This document shows positions 44,024 through 54,710 of a stretch of DNA of 64,000 nucleotides, piece by piece. The notes beneath the pieces are model-generated. The model saw only the letters and a program-made list of their open reading frames with translations, did no database searches and was not told the origin of the DNA. Each line of letters opens with the position of its first letter. Positions within the stretch are counted from its first letter, which is position 1. Source of the stretch: Agroathelia rolfsii (Eukaryota; Basidiomycota; Agaricomycetes; Amylocorticiales; Amylocorticiaceae); NCBI GenBank assembly GCA_018343915.1, contig JABRWF010000003.1, forward strand, positions 2,790,001 through 2,854,000, read 5' to 3'. The translations under genes and the position numbers were made by a program.

Positions 44024-46375
44024 ATGAAATTCAATTTGGTCAGTGAGCAAACGACCCTTGACAACTTCTTTGGCTCTCAGTCCAAAAAGCGCGAAACAAG
44101 ACCACAGCGGGATCATACAACTGCCGCAACCGGCACCACTAGGAAAGGCAAACGGAGCGGTAGTAGCAGTCGAAAATCTGCCACCAAGAATCCTTTGCCT
44201 GATGATGACGCTGGTCCACCGTTCAAGAAATCCAAGATGGTTGGGCAGCTAAGTCCACCGAACAGCTCGTACGATCAATCAAGCGTACGGAATCAAGCTA
44301 GCCCGAGCAAACGTCCCGCAACAAGCCTGGAAACACCCAAACAGGCTTCTCATTCTGGTGCTTCGGCTAGCAAGATATTTAGTAAAACCACGTCTGGACA
44401 AACCCCCGGAACCCTTACTCGACGAAGGCTAAGAACCGCTGCCTTGGTATTACCAACACCTCCAGCCACGACTGATAAGAAACACAATCTGAGAAACAAG
44501 CGTCCAAGACCGCCAATGCTCCGTAGTCCATCCTCAGATGATGTCAGTGGTCAGCCTTCTTCGAGTTATCTCCCAACCGCGAGTAAATTACATTCGCCTG
44601 TCCATGCGTCTTCGACTCGCCGCCCTCTTCAGTTCTCCCCATCGACCCCCCGGACTATGCGCCTCAAGTCTACTATCGCTCCTTTTACGACCACCTCGCC
44701 TAAATTTGTGCCATCTTCCCAGACACCTGAGAAATATAGAACAGCCACTCAGTTGCCCACTTCCTCTCCGCATTCTGGTAAGATGGCGCATCGACCTCGA
44801 ACTCTTTCCAACGCATCATCATCTTCGTTGTCCTCTGTCCCTTCAGACATTGAATCGCCGCCCCGAAAGCAGCCGCCTGTTGTACTTGCTCCAGGCTCGG
44901 GATCTCCAAAAAAGGGAAAAGAAAACAAGGCCAACCCAAGCAGATCGCGCATTGCACTGGCCTTCAGGCCTGTAGGTCTAGATTTCACAGAGGTGGTAGA
45001 AGACTCTCAATCCTCACCCTTGCGGCCACGTGCGATAGTTACATTGCCCACGACGCCACAAAGGAGGAGTGGGGCAGTTCTGGTCCCGAGCTCGAAATCA
45101 CCCAAGAAAGCATCTGAGCTCCTTGCTGACCCTGAAGACGATGAGGATGAAGAGGCCATACTTGATTCGCCCTCCTTGCGTGCTGGACAAACCCTTCTAC
45201 CACCCCATACATCGCCTGTTTTCAAGGTGCCCCAGCCTATTACTGGTCCTCTGCGTTTTCCTATAGAGAGGCCTTCTCGTCATGATCCGTCTACTTCCAC
45301 CTTCGCAGCGGCAGATCTACCGCCTCAACGTGACTTGGACACAGGAGATGCTGAACAACATGAATCTAATACAGACGATTATATCCCATCGTCTCAAACC
45401 CAGACGGAACTGGTACCTGCTTCGCCCGTGAAAGTTAAGCGGTTCCATAGACCAGATATTCATCCCCACCAGCCTCATGATCTATGGGAGGACGAATATT
45501 CCTCTTCCAAACACGAGTTCATTCCAAGCTCTCAAAGTCAAGTCGAGAGGGAAATGTCTTTCCCTACGCATCATCCTTTAACTGAAGGGTCTGAGAAGGT
45601 GGCAAGCGACAGTCCAGACTCTAGGTATGGATGTTATGGTTCTCTATTAGTTAAATATCATACCAATGCAGTATCGTATAGAAGTTCCCCATCTTATGCG
45701 GGACTTCCTACATCCCCGATATCAGGATGGCGGCACGGCCATCATGAACAAGCACAATCCGTCAGCGGTCCGGTGCTGCCTTCGTTGCCCATGTCGCATT
45801 ACGGATCGTTGCAAGATCTCCCCAGTTGGCTTTTTGAAGAAGAGACGCGTGTGTATCTCCTTGAACCTAGACATCCTAGCACACCCTCCACGCCCATTAA
45901 AGTGTTGAAAGCCCTTCCAAAAACACCCGAGTCTAAACGCAAATATACGCAAATATACGGTCAAACTGAGATCATGGTTAATAAGTCTACAACACCCCCG
46001 ACGCCAGCCAGGAAACACAGGGGTAGTGACGACGTCAAGAGTCCTCTTGGCTTCAGTCCTAGGGTATCGCCCAAGACGCCAACCAAGCTTTCCCCGCTGC
46101 GCTCTGCGGTGATCGCGGCGGCAGCGGCAGCAAGTCACAATCGATTACAACCAAAAAATCCTTGCAAAGATCCATTCGCAACTCTTTCCGATGATCCCAT
46201 AGTGCTAGAGGGTGCACCACCGAATATGCCCAGCAGCAGCACCTTCCCTTCATCCGACTCGGAGTATGAGCAATACGAAATAGGTTCCGACGCTCCCTCG
46301 GTTGTCCGGGAATTCGCAGCGCTATTTGAAGGAAGTGGCAGCTTCCCGGAAGATTTCCCTGAGTCCTTGAAGTAA
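44024..46375 (+). CDS. Disordered protein with N-terminal PCNA-interacting (PIP) box
   Basis: Single exon, 783 codons, no globular family that I recognise. Residues 9-16 read QTTLDNFF, an exact PIP box (Q-x-x-h-x-x-aromatic-aromatic), followed at once by basic residues (SKKRE) as in strong PCNA ligands. The rest is Ser/Pro/Thr/Lys-rich with many S-P and T-P sites that suit cyclin-dependent kinase, repeated SSQTQ/SSQSQ clusters (about residues 460-510) that suit ATM/ATR-type kinases, and a short acidic patch near residue 375 (DPEDDEDEE). The C-terminus is acidic. Together with its shared MCB promoter this suggests an S-phase or DNA-damage-response factor recruited to PCNA. That role is inference; the PIP box is seen. 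Confidence 0.85.
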   Translation: MKFNLVSEQTTLDNFFGSQSKKRETRPQRDHTTAATGTTRKGKRSGSSSRKSATKNPLPDDDAGPPFKKSKMVGQLSPPNSSYDQSSVRNQASPSKRPATSLETPKQASHSGASASKIFSKTTSGQTPGTLTRRRLRTAALVLPTPPATTDKKHNLRNKRPRPPMLRSPSSDDVSGQPSSSYLPTASKLHSPVHASSTRRPLQFSPSTPRTMRLKSTIAPFTTTSPKFVPSSQTPEKYRTATQLPTSSPHSGKMAHRPRTLSNASSSSLSSVPSDIESPPRKQPPVVLAPGSGSPKKGKENKANPSRSRIALAFRPVGLDFTEVVEDSQSSPLRPRAIVTLPTTPQRRSGAVLVPSSKSPKKASELLADPEDDEDEEAILDSPSLRAGQTLLPPHTSPVFKVPQPITGPLRFPIERPSRHDPSTSTFAAADLPPQRDLDTGDAEQHESNTDDYIPSSQTQTELVPASPVKVKRFHRPDIHPHQPHDLWEDEYSSSKHEFIPSSQSQVEREMSFPTHHPLTEGSEKVASDSPDSRYGCYGSLLVKYHTNAVSYRSSPSYAGLPTSPISGWRHGHHEQAQSVSGPVLPSLPMSHYGSLQDLPSWLFEEETRVYLLEPRHPSTPSTPIKVLKALPKTPESKRKYTQIYGQTEIMVNKSTTPPTPARKHRGSDDVKSPLGFSPRVSPKTPTKLSPLRSAVIAAAAAASHNRLQPKNPCKDPFATLSDDPIVLEGAPPNMPSSSTFPSSDSEYEQYEIGSDAPSVVREFAALFEGSGSFPEDFPESLK

Positions 46376-46774
46376 TCACCTTTTTTTGTTTTGTTACGAT
46401 TGGCATTATCACGACCCACGTATTGCTTTAGACCAAGAAGATATTAGGACAATTCCAAGTAATGTGTACTATATTTCACTGTTTCTCTCTTCATGTTCTC
46501 ATTTGGTGTACTGTTTTGAATTTGATGTATATAAACATTCATGTATACTCCCTTTTCTACTTATCATTAGGTAAGAGCCTTAGATGTATCGATCCACCCT
46601 TTTTCACGTGACCGCGACTGGACACTTTCCGCGATTGTGCCGCGCTAAAGATCCTCGTTATCGGTGCGCGCGATAAGTAGTTATATTATCCGTGGGCGAG
46701 CTCCTATAAAAGCGGTTATCGTCTCACACGACTGATTCCTCATCCAACTTCGTCTTTTCGTCTCTCTCTGAACC
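46376..46774. other. Spacer before the SDR gene
   Basis: 400 bp; 3' flank of the PIP-box gene and promoter of the SDR gene. A CACGTG-related core (TCACGTGA) lies at 46605-46612. Confidence 0.5.
46705..46712 (+). promoter_or_regulatory. TATA box of the SDR gene
   Basis: TATAAAAG, 63 bp before the start codon at 46775, on the coding strand. A pyrimidine-rich leader follows. Confidence 0.65.
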
Positions 46775-48353
46775 ATGCCTGGCCGTCTTCAACACAGGGT
46801 GAGCACGGCTACCCCCCCCCCAAAAAAAAAGATCGGGTGCAAAAACTAAGATGATCATTTACTGTTTACCAGAGCGCAGTCGTCACCGGCGCAGGATCGT
46901 AAGTCTAACCAATCACTTATCTCTACAAACGCGTCTTATACATCCTCACACGCACGCAATTGTATCATCTTATCACGACATACAATAATAATCTGAAATA
47001 CGTTGAATATTATAGCGGCATTGGCCTTGAATCGTCCCTGCTATTCGCACAGGAGGGCGCCAATGTTGTCCTCGCCGACATCAACATCGATGCTGCCAAC
47101 AAGGCCGCCGCCCTGATCGCGGAGCGGTTCCCTAACGTCAAGGCTGTCGCGATCAAAGCAGACGTTGGAAAGGAAGAGGACGTCAAGGCCACCGTGGATC
47201 TTGCCGTGAAGGAGTTTGGCAGGTTAGATGTGATGGTATGTCTGAATCGGCGGCAGAAAAAAGAGCCGTCTTTTTCTTTTTTTTTTTTCTTGGTTGAATA
47301 AGTACCATCGTTTGTTAATTAATCTTTTTCGACAATATCGGTTGTGCACAGTTCAACAATGCCGGTAAGTGAATCAATAGATCATGCAATCTACCAACAA
47401 GGACTGACACAACCTCACAACTTATAATCATAACTGACAGGCATTATGCACCCTGCCGACGACAACGCACTCAACACGGAAGAGCGCATTTGGGACCTGA
47501 CAATGACAATCAACCTCAAGGGTGTTTGGTGGGGATGCAAATATGCCATCCTCGCCATGCGCAACAACCCGACGGACGAGAGCAAGGGCCTGCACACCGG
47601 TGGAAGCATCATCAATACCGCCAGTTTCGTCGCCATCGTCGGTGCTGCGACGCCGCAGTTGGCTTGTGAGTTTGCATCTTCTTCTTTTCTTTTTTGCGAG
47701 GAAATTTGACAGATTGATGAACGTGGATGAATCCTTCCAGATACGGCATCGAAGGGAGGTGTGTTGGCTATGACCCGTGAACTTGCCATGGTGCATGCCC
47801 GTGAAGGGATCAGGATAAACTCACTGTGCCCGTAAGCTGCACATATATCCACGCCACGCATGTTATGATACTGACTTGAACAACGACTCACAGTGGCCCT
47901 CTGAAGACGCGTACGTACCGGATCGTAGTTATTTTCGAGAATAAAAAAATAACGATTTTCTTTTCTGTTAGCTTTGCTCATGGACTTCTTGAACACAGCC
48001 GAGAAGAAAGAGAGGAGGATGGTCCATCTGCCCATGGGACGTTTTGGTGAAGCCATCGAGCTTGCTCGCGCGGCATTGTTCTGTGAGATTTCTCTCGCCT
48101 GGTATTTCTACCAAAAAAAAAGAAAAGAAAAAAGAATATTGACTGTTTGATTTGACAGTGGCAACCGATGAGAGCAGCTACGTAACGGTAAAGAAACTTT
48201 ACACACCTATCACAAATCATTTTTCCACACATACTCATAATCTTTTGATTGCTTATCAAGGGAACGGACTTCAAGGTTGATGGAGGCTTGTCATCCGCCT
48301 ACGTCACTCCAATTGGCGAGCCTGCGCTGCCACCCCCTGCCAGTTTGATCTAA
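46775..48353 (+). CDS. Short-chain dehydrogenase/reductase (classical SDR)
   Basis: NAD(P)-dependent oxidoreductase of unknown substrate. Ten exons: 46775-46798, 46873-46898, 47016-47235, 47352-47364 (13 nt), 47441-47665, 47741-47831, 47894-47910 (17 nt), 47972-48082, 48159-48187, 48261-48353; 282 codons in frame. Motifs: TGAGSGIG cofactor loop (residues 13-20), an acidic residue after strand 2 (LADIN) favouring NAD, NNAG (92-95), a catalytic serine in IINTAS, YTASK (catalytic Y170 and K174), and CPGPLKTPL after it. The C-terminus has GTDFKVDGG, a common SDR end. The plan resembles fungal glucose dehydrogenase- or 3-oxoacyl reductase-like SDRs; substrate cannot be read from sequence. Two of its exons are under 20 nt. 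Confidence 0.93.
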
Positions 48354-48652
48354 TGGAGAAAACTAATCAATGGTGGCTGGGTGCATCCATTAGTACGAGG
48401 CGCAGGTGTGGTACGATACCTTCTTTGGATTGGAGACAGACAGAGTGACCTTGTCGCTAATTTATCATGCGTAATCAAAGGAAAGGGAAAGAGCAGTATA
48501 TGTTTATCATGCAACGAGACAATACAATAGTCAATTAAAATCGATTTTATTTATTGCTACATACGACAATCATGAAAGCTTTCTCCCGAATAGTGAAATC
48601 TAGCATGGTCAACGTCGGCACCAAGAAAAGAAGATGGCAATTGAATAGAAAT

Positions 48653-49530
48653 TCACTGGCTCTTGGCCTTAGCCTCGCGCTCCTTGGCAGCGCGTTCACG
48701 CCTGAACTGGGCAACCTCACGGCCGACCTCGTTCTTGATTTCCTTGTGCAGCTGGGGCCTGTAGCCAAACTTGAAGAGGATCTCGAGGTGGACAAAGAAG
48801 GGAGCCAGGACGGCAGCTAGAGTCGGAGCATAGTCAGGGATCAAGAGATGATCGGTATGTATAATTAATGTCAGAGACGACTTACCGCCAAGGATGTTAT
48901 CGAGGAGAGCTGGTGCACGCTTCTCAAAGACGCCGTGGCCGATGAACTGAACGCCCCAGCTGAAGTAGTGCAACACAAAGATGGAGATGATGTTGAAACG
49001 CGTCTTGGGGAGGGCGTTGGCTGTTAGGAGCGACAGCGTCATTTGTGGAATGTAAATAATCTGTATTTATTGTAATATGACGATTCCATGTGAGCAGTTT
49101 TTTTTTTCAGCCAGGAAACAGAAATGTGCGGCTTACGGCAGCGACGGGGTCAAGAACAAAGTAGTAGAGCCAGTTAACAGCAGCATATACAGCTGCCCAG
49201 TTGAGGTCAAAGATAATATATTCATTGAATACATGATGGACGTGGGGTAGCCAAGATGGAGGGTTGAGACAGGCAAGCATAACCTCGAACGTCCTGTATT
49301 TTGGTTTCTTGGTCAGGCTGATGTACAATCGGTAGGGTTGGGATGTCTCCTCACCAGACCAGGATTGGCACAAAGGTCATATGGATGGCAATGTTAACCG
49401 GAGTAGCATGGTAGGAGCCATAGAAAGATAGCTATGAGGATTCAATGGGGGTTAGCGAGGATGAATTGAGTTTAAGGAGAGGAGGAGCCCATACCTGTTT
49501 CTTAACGTCGAAGAGGTTTCCGGCGCCCAT
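48653..49530 (-). CDS. MPO1: Mpo1-like 2-hydroxy fatty acid dioxygenase (DUF962)
   Basis: ER membrane protein of the Mpo1/YGL010W family. Yeast Mpo1 is an Fe(II)-dependent dioxygenase that shortens 2-hydroxy fatty acids derived from phytosphingosine. Exons 49495-49530, 49355-49431, 49137-49293, 48886-49060, 48653-48816; 202 codons. Family features: [26 protein letters not shown] with the first HxxxxxxxxH histidines, several hydrophobic helices, then [22 protein letters not shown] with the second histidine group, and [16 protein letters not shown] near the end. The tail is lysine- and arginine-rich, as in ER-resident proteins. The ATG at 49530 directly precedes the conserved LFDVKKQ-type start. 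Confidence 0.92.
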
Positions 49531-50641
49531 TATGTGGAGAGAAAGACGAACGGAAGTGGTGGTCTAGGGGTAAGGCCTGTAGGCTGTGAGCGGGCTGAGA
49601 GACCATGATATAATAGCCGGAGTCACGGTAGGTATGATGGCAACCTTGTGCTTTCGGCGCAGTGTCGCAACATGAATACAAATACAAAATCAGCTGACTC
49701 ATCCGGCCGCCGTTATCATTCTCACTTGCATTAGTTCGACCATCATCGTTTCACTCCCTTGTCCGATCTCATTCCTTTCCCTTGCAAGGCCAGTCTGGTC
49801 GACTAGTCAAGTATCCCTGTTTAGCCATCTCACCATGCAGTATCCGCAGCGAGCGGTACTCTTGGATCTTCATTAATATCCATTCATCATCTACACCAAG
49901 TGATACCACAGGCACTGCGCCGGATGGAAGGCCATGTTGGTCCAAGATGCTTGTTTATTGACGAATAAGACATTTGGATCTACATATGCGTTTTCCATCG
50001 GGAGCTGTTTAATCCTGGGCTCGCTTGATTGTAGTTAATATCCTATATCTTTTTTTCTTTTTTTTTCTTTTCTTCACATCTTGTACTAGCACCCTTTTGC
50101 AACCTTCCTTTCTTTGAGTTCTGTCTCTGAGCTTATAGACCCTTACGAGATCTCACTAATCAGCGCTAATCAGTGGTTGTCTTCACAGCACAAGTTCTAG
50201 GGCCTTGTTTTAGTCTCGCTGCGTCAAGGTGTGTCTCGATGCAGATTAATTACACCATTTTCAAGATATCGAACAGATAGGTTGATTTAGTGCAATGCCC
50301 TCTTTCTTCGCAGGACATAATCTAAATATATTATTTAATTCGATTTGCAGACACAACGACTGGTCACTCGGGGCAAGAATGTTGTAGTCAATAGATAGTC
50401 TCGTGTATTATCATGTTATATTATATGGAGGTGTAGATAATTTGATTTGATATTCAAGTTACACGTCATGAGCCCGGCAGCTGAAAGTAAGGCCGTCGCC
50501 GAGTGCGAGGTTTGCCTCCGCTTGGGGACAACTTGGATCATACTCGACAACTTCACTGCTCCGTCTGGATTCACAATATCCGCACACTCTCTAGAGCCAG
50601 CAAACACATCTACCATAACCTTTGCATAAATTACTCTCATA
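49531..50641. other. 1.1-kb spacer between the MPO1-like gene and SEC22
   Basis: Divergent promoter region. A 25-codon spliced frame can be drawn from an ATG at 49834, but I do not support it as a gene. No other feature seen. Confidence 0.4.
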
Positions 50642-51573
50642 ATGGTCCGCTCTACTCTCATTGTCAGGGCATCAGACGCACTGCCCCTTGCCGCTAGTGT
50701 CGATGACGAACAAGTGGGGAAACCGTCTGCTTCTTTTCCGCTGCCGACTATCAGTCCTGAACTGGAGACCGTTGCATAATAGACAGAAAACACCTTGCAA
50801 GAGCATAAGCAGCAAGCAAAGCTCATATTCAGACGGATCACACCTAATTCAGAGCCACGTTGCTCGATAGAAAGCGGTCAATACACTTTACAGTACGCAC
50901 ATCGCCGTCCCCACTCTACCAACCAACTATTTGCTCAATCTGTGAACCGTGTGCTTTCCAGCTATCTCATTGCAGACAATGTTGTATATCTTACCATTGC
51001 CGACAAGTCGTACCCACGAAAATTAGCATTCTCTTATTTGGATGAGCTCTCGAAAGAGTTTGCTGTTTCATATGGACCCAAGGTGGAGGGCGCCCGAAAG
51101 CCCTATGCATTTGTTGGCTTTGGTATGCTGCCTGTGCTCTGCAAACTGCCCTCTGGATCCTGGTTAATCCAGTCTTTTTTTTTTCCTGCCTTCATAGACA
51201 CATTCATGTCGAAAACAGCGCGGCTGTACCAAGATACCCGAACGGCAAATGCCGCTGGATCCAACCTTGACAAGCTCAATGATGAGCTACAGGATGTGAC
51301 ACGAATTATGACAAAGAACATGGAGGAGTTACTCTGGAGAGGAGATTCCCTTGATCGTGAGTTACTGGCCAAGTCTGTCTGTCGTTTAGGCGCTAATATA
51401 ATTGCTCGTTGTAACCAGGAATGTCGCAACTGTCGACCTCGCTGAGGGCCGACTCTGAAAAATACAGAAAAGCTGCCCGCCAGATTAACGTGAACGCCAT
51501 GATACGACAATACGCACCGCTAGGGGCCATTGGGCTGCTTATCCTGATTGTGCTCTGGTGGAGGTTCTCATGA
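50642..51573 (+). CDS. SEC22: R-SNARE Sec22
   Basis: Vesicle SNARE for ER-Golgi traffic in both directions, also involved in ER contact sites. Exons 50642-50713, 50804-50892, 50962-51122, 51198-51356, 51419-51573; 211 codons. It begins with the longin domain (VRSTLIVRASDALPLAAS, then VVYLTIADKSYPRKLAFSYLDELSKEF and the RPYAFVGFD-like strand). The SNARE motif follows at about residues 130-185 (NDELQDVTRIMTKNMEELLWRGDSLD), with the central arginine of the zero layer, then a single C-terminal anchor (APLGAIGLLILIVLWW). Length equals the family norm. The second exon starts after an AG at 50802-50803, chosen by phase; intron 1 is 90 bp. Confidence 0.95.
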
Positions 51574-51952
51574 TGATCTCGTGCATGATCCCATTACTAT
51601 TGTAGCTATGATACACTGGATATGCTTTTATAGGATGGTACCATGTACTTAGATATATTCATGTCTGCTATTTATCCCTTCCATGATGCCCATTGCCATT
51701 GCCATTGCCTGTCTGCCCTCACTTGCCTGCCCTGGCCGTGTGCGACCAAGTGCTGTAGTGCAGCGCCCTGGGAGCGCTTAGAACCGTGCCGGCGATTCCG
51801 ACCAACGATGGGACATTGACTGGTTATTATCATCTTCTTGTTGTCTTCATCATCATGAACACGAGGCAGGCAGAGTCCCAGGCGAGGAGCCCCTTGACCC
51901 TCTGCCTCCATCTGCACCATCCAGATATTATTCCCAGTCACCATCTCCCACG
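51574..51952. other. Spacer between SEC22 and the proline-rich protein gene
   Basis: 379 bp; 3' flank of SEC22 and 5' flank of the next gene. Nothing else identified. Confidence 0.4.
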
Positions 51953-54347
51953 ATGAGCCACATTTATGGCGGCAGCATGCCCTACGCATCGCCTGCACCC
52001 TCCATGGGATACGCACCCCCGTCGGTCCAGCCGGCGATGCAGCAGCCCCCCGCGCCATCGCACTCCCCAGCGCCGCCATCGAGCCCGAACACGCAAATCG
52101 GGCCGGGCGCAATCACTTATACCACTTCTCGAGATGCTAACGGCACGCTCGTGTATAACACCTTCAAGTGAGCAGTGGTAGCAGTCTCATGAGCATCTAT
52201 TATCATTATCCTCTATCATGGTACTGATTGTCCTTTTACGTTTTTTTTCTATCTGATCGGCGGTCGTAGAGCTGTCCCAGCCAGGTTCGATCGTCGTTTT
52301 TTGAATGTATAAAGGCTGGTTCTAATACGCGATCATGTACCATCTAGCTACGTAACTCCCCAGGGCGTCGTGAATGGCATCCAATGGGTTCCTCTGGAAG
52401 CCACTGCGACGATTCCGTATGGCGCCAAGCCAGCTGATCAGGTGCGATATCTCTATCATGCGTATATAATCATTCCTTTTTGAAGCAGATAATTGACCGA
52501 GAGAGCCCCTTCTTTTCATAAGGAATTTGCCGCCTCCTGGGCACGTGGAAATCTCAGTCCGGATGATGCTAAAGCTGTAGATAAGTGGTAAATATAAAAT
52601 GTTTTTTTTTCTTGCCATTCTAGGAAAAATTCTCATTCTGTCCCAAAAGGCAGAAAGCAGAGGCGAAACGCCTGAGGAAAGAAGAGAAGAAGGCCGCTAG
52701 GGCACGAGAGAAGGAAGAGGAGCGCCGTCGAAGGCAAGAGATGGACGCTGCTCGAGGAGGATACATGCAGCCCAGCCCATACAGAGGCTCGAGTCCACTG
52801 CCGGGTGGTGTTAACGATGTCACCAGAGGCATGGGCAACATGGCCATTAACACACAGCAAGCCTCTGATCTTGGGCGTCCGCGCAAGTATTCCAGCTATG
52901 CCCCACCGAGCCCGTACTCGACTGCACCACCTGGCGGATATCCCTCTTCAGGAGCTTACCCCCAGACTCAGGGAACAGTCTATCCCTCTTCTCCCGGCGG
53001 CCGCCCGAAATCGATCTATGGCGATAGCAAACATGCGACGGCATATCCCTCCTCCCCGCGCCCTGGTGGGGACGTCTACGGCCGCCCCCTGTCCCGTGCG
53101 CCATCACCTGCCCCGTATGCTGCTGCGCCACCCACCGCTGCGGCCTACCCCTCCTCACCACGTCCTGCGGTGTACGCCAACCCGAACTCTCGCGCGCCCT
53201 CGCCGAACCCGTATGGGGCTCCCAACTCTGCCGTGTACCCACGCGGGCACATCATGGAAGGCCAGCCCCAGGGCAGCCAACCCCCTGCGTACAGCTCGCA
53301 GATGGCAGCCCCCCGCTCACGGGCACCGTCCCCCAACCCGGGCATGTATACCGCGCCGACCTCCAATCCATACCCTGCAGCGACGTCCAACCCGTATGCA
53401 ACGCCGACATCTAACCCGTATGGTGGGGCGACGTCCAGCCCGTATACCGTCCCACATGCAGCAAGTGGACCTATCCCGTCTCCGCGCGTGGGCCCCACAC
53501 AACTGAGTAATTATCCACCCACGGCGTACCAGGCCTCCACGCCCGGCTACACCGCCAGCCCAAGCACGCCCGCGCCAGCGGCTATGCCCCCCGCGGCGAC
53601 GTCATACCGCGACGGCGCGATCCCGGCGCCGCAGCAAGCGCCTGACATGACGCAGCTCGCCACGCCCGAGGCCTTCTTGCGCCCGAAGAACATGGCGCTG
53701 CCGTACACGCCATTTGACCCACTCAAGACGCAGGACATGGACGAGTTTGCGTATGTGTTACCCAAGATGCCGATGGTGATGCAGACGCATGATGTGTATT
53801 ATGATGATTGGATTCGGTTGATGACGGTGAGCTACTACTTTTGCTTATCATATACTCTTGCTTGGTCTTATGAGAATCTTCTCGATAACAGGATCTCTCG
53901 CTCGCATGGACAGGCAAATTGCCCGTGCCGGAGTACAACCGTGGCGGTCGGGCGCCGAAGCGCTCGGATCTGTGCGCGGACCTGCTCGAGCTGTGGAACA
54001 ACTCGTTCTTCCTCACGCGCGGCGTCGAACTCGTACTCTTCAAGGGCCATGTGCGCCGCTCGGGCCCTTACGCAGGCACGATCGAGCGCCATCTGCCCCT
54101 GTCCGATGAGGAGCGCGAGGATGAAGTGTCGTCTGATTCTTCATCTGAATCTGACAGCGAGGACGACTCAGATCTGTCCGAGGACGATCGGTATGGGCGG
54201 TATGGCGAGGCGGAGGCGCGCCGTCGTCGTCGTGAGAAGAAGGCAGAGAAGAAGAGGCGCCATCGCGAGCGGAAGCTGCGCAGGAAGGAGAAGGAGAGGG
54301 AGAAGAGGTATGGGTTGTATGTGTTCAGCGTCCCGCAGCAGATGTGA
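51953..54347 (+). CDS. Proline/serine/tyrosine-rich protein with conserved C-terminal domain
   Basis: Unnamed basidiomycete protein. Exons 51953-52167, 52270-52284 (15 nt), 52348-52441, 52523-52576, 52624-53826, 53892-54347; 678 codons in frame. The conserved part near the N-terminus reads FKAVPASYVTPQGVVNGIQWVP, and the 15-nt exon encodes its middle. A charged coiled-coil stretch follows (RLRKEEKKAARAREKEEERRRRQE), then about 300 residues of Pro/Ser/Tyr/Ala low complexity with repeated YPSSPRP and RAPSPNPY units. A folded region comes next (LPYTPFDPLKTQDMDEFA to WTGKLPVPEYNRGG, DLLELWNNSFFLTRGVELVLF), and finally an acidic then very basic tail. I do not know a function. The donor at 52577 (GTAGAT) was picked for phase and is weak. 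Confidence 0.78.
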
Positions 54348-54710
54348 GAGTATGCGAGCCAAGCAATATTTGTCAACGACAACAACAACAACTGTCATCA
54401 TCGTCTATCCACTCAGAGTACGTGCGAATCTCATCACTAGCTTACCATCCGCTCTCTCTTCTTTTATTTTTTTGCAGGGGAGTGATGTAATGTGAATGTC
54501 GATTTCCACTTTTGCTTCCATCTTTTCTTTTTGTCTTATCTTGCTTTGTTGATATGTACTACAACATGTAAAGGATCAAATGTAAACAGCACATGCAAAT
54601 CGGATTATAATATGCTAGTGTAAGATACACGAGTGAATACATTGTTACAGGATGATCATGCCAGTCAAGAGACGAGAAGGGGGGAAGCATTCAGAGGTTT
54701 CTTATGATTT
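54348..54710. other. Convergent spacer, proline-rich protein / RAT1
   Basis: About 360 bp of 3' flanks from two converging genes. No gene seen. Confidence 0.4.

Noticed and set aside
49834..49978. Short two-exon frame (about 25 codons) upstream of SEC22
   Set aside because: Good ATG and splice signals, but too short to judge and without a known match; more likely untranslated leader or chance.
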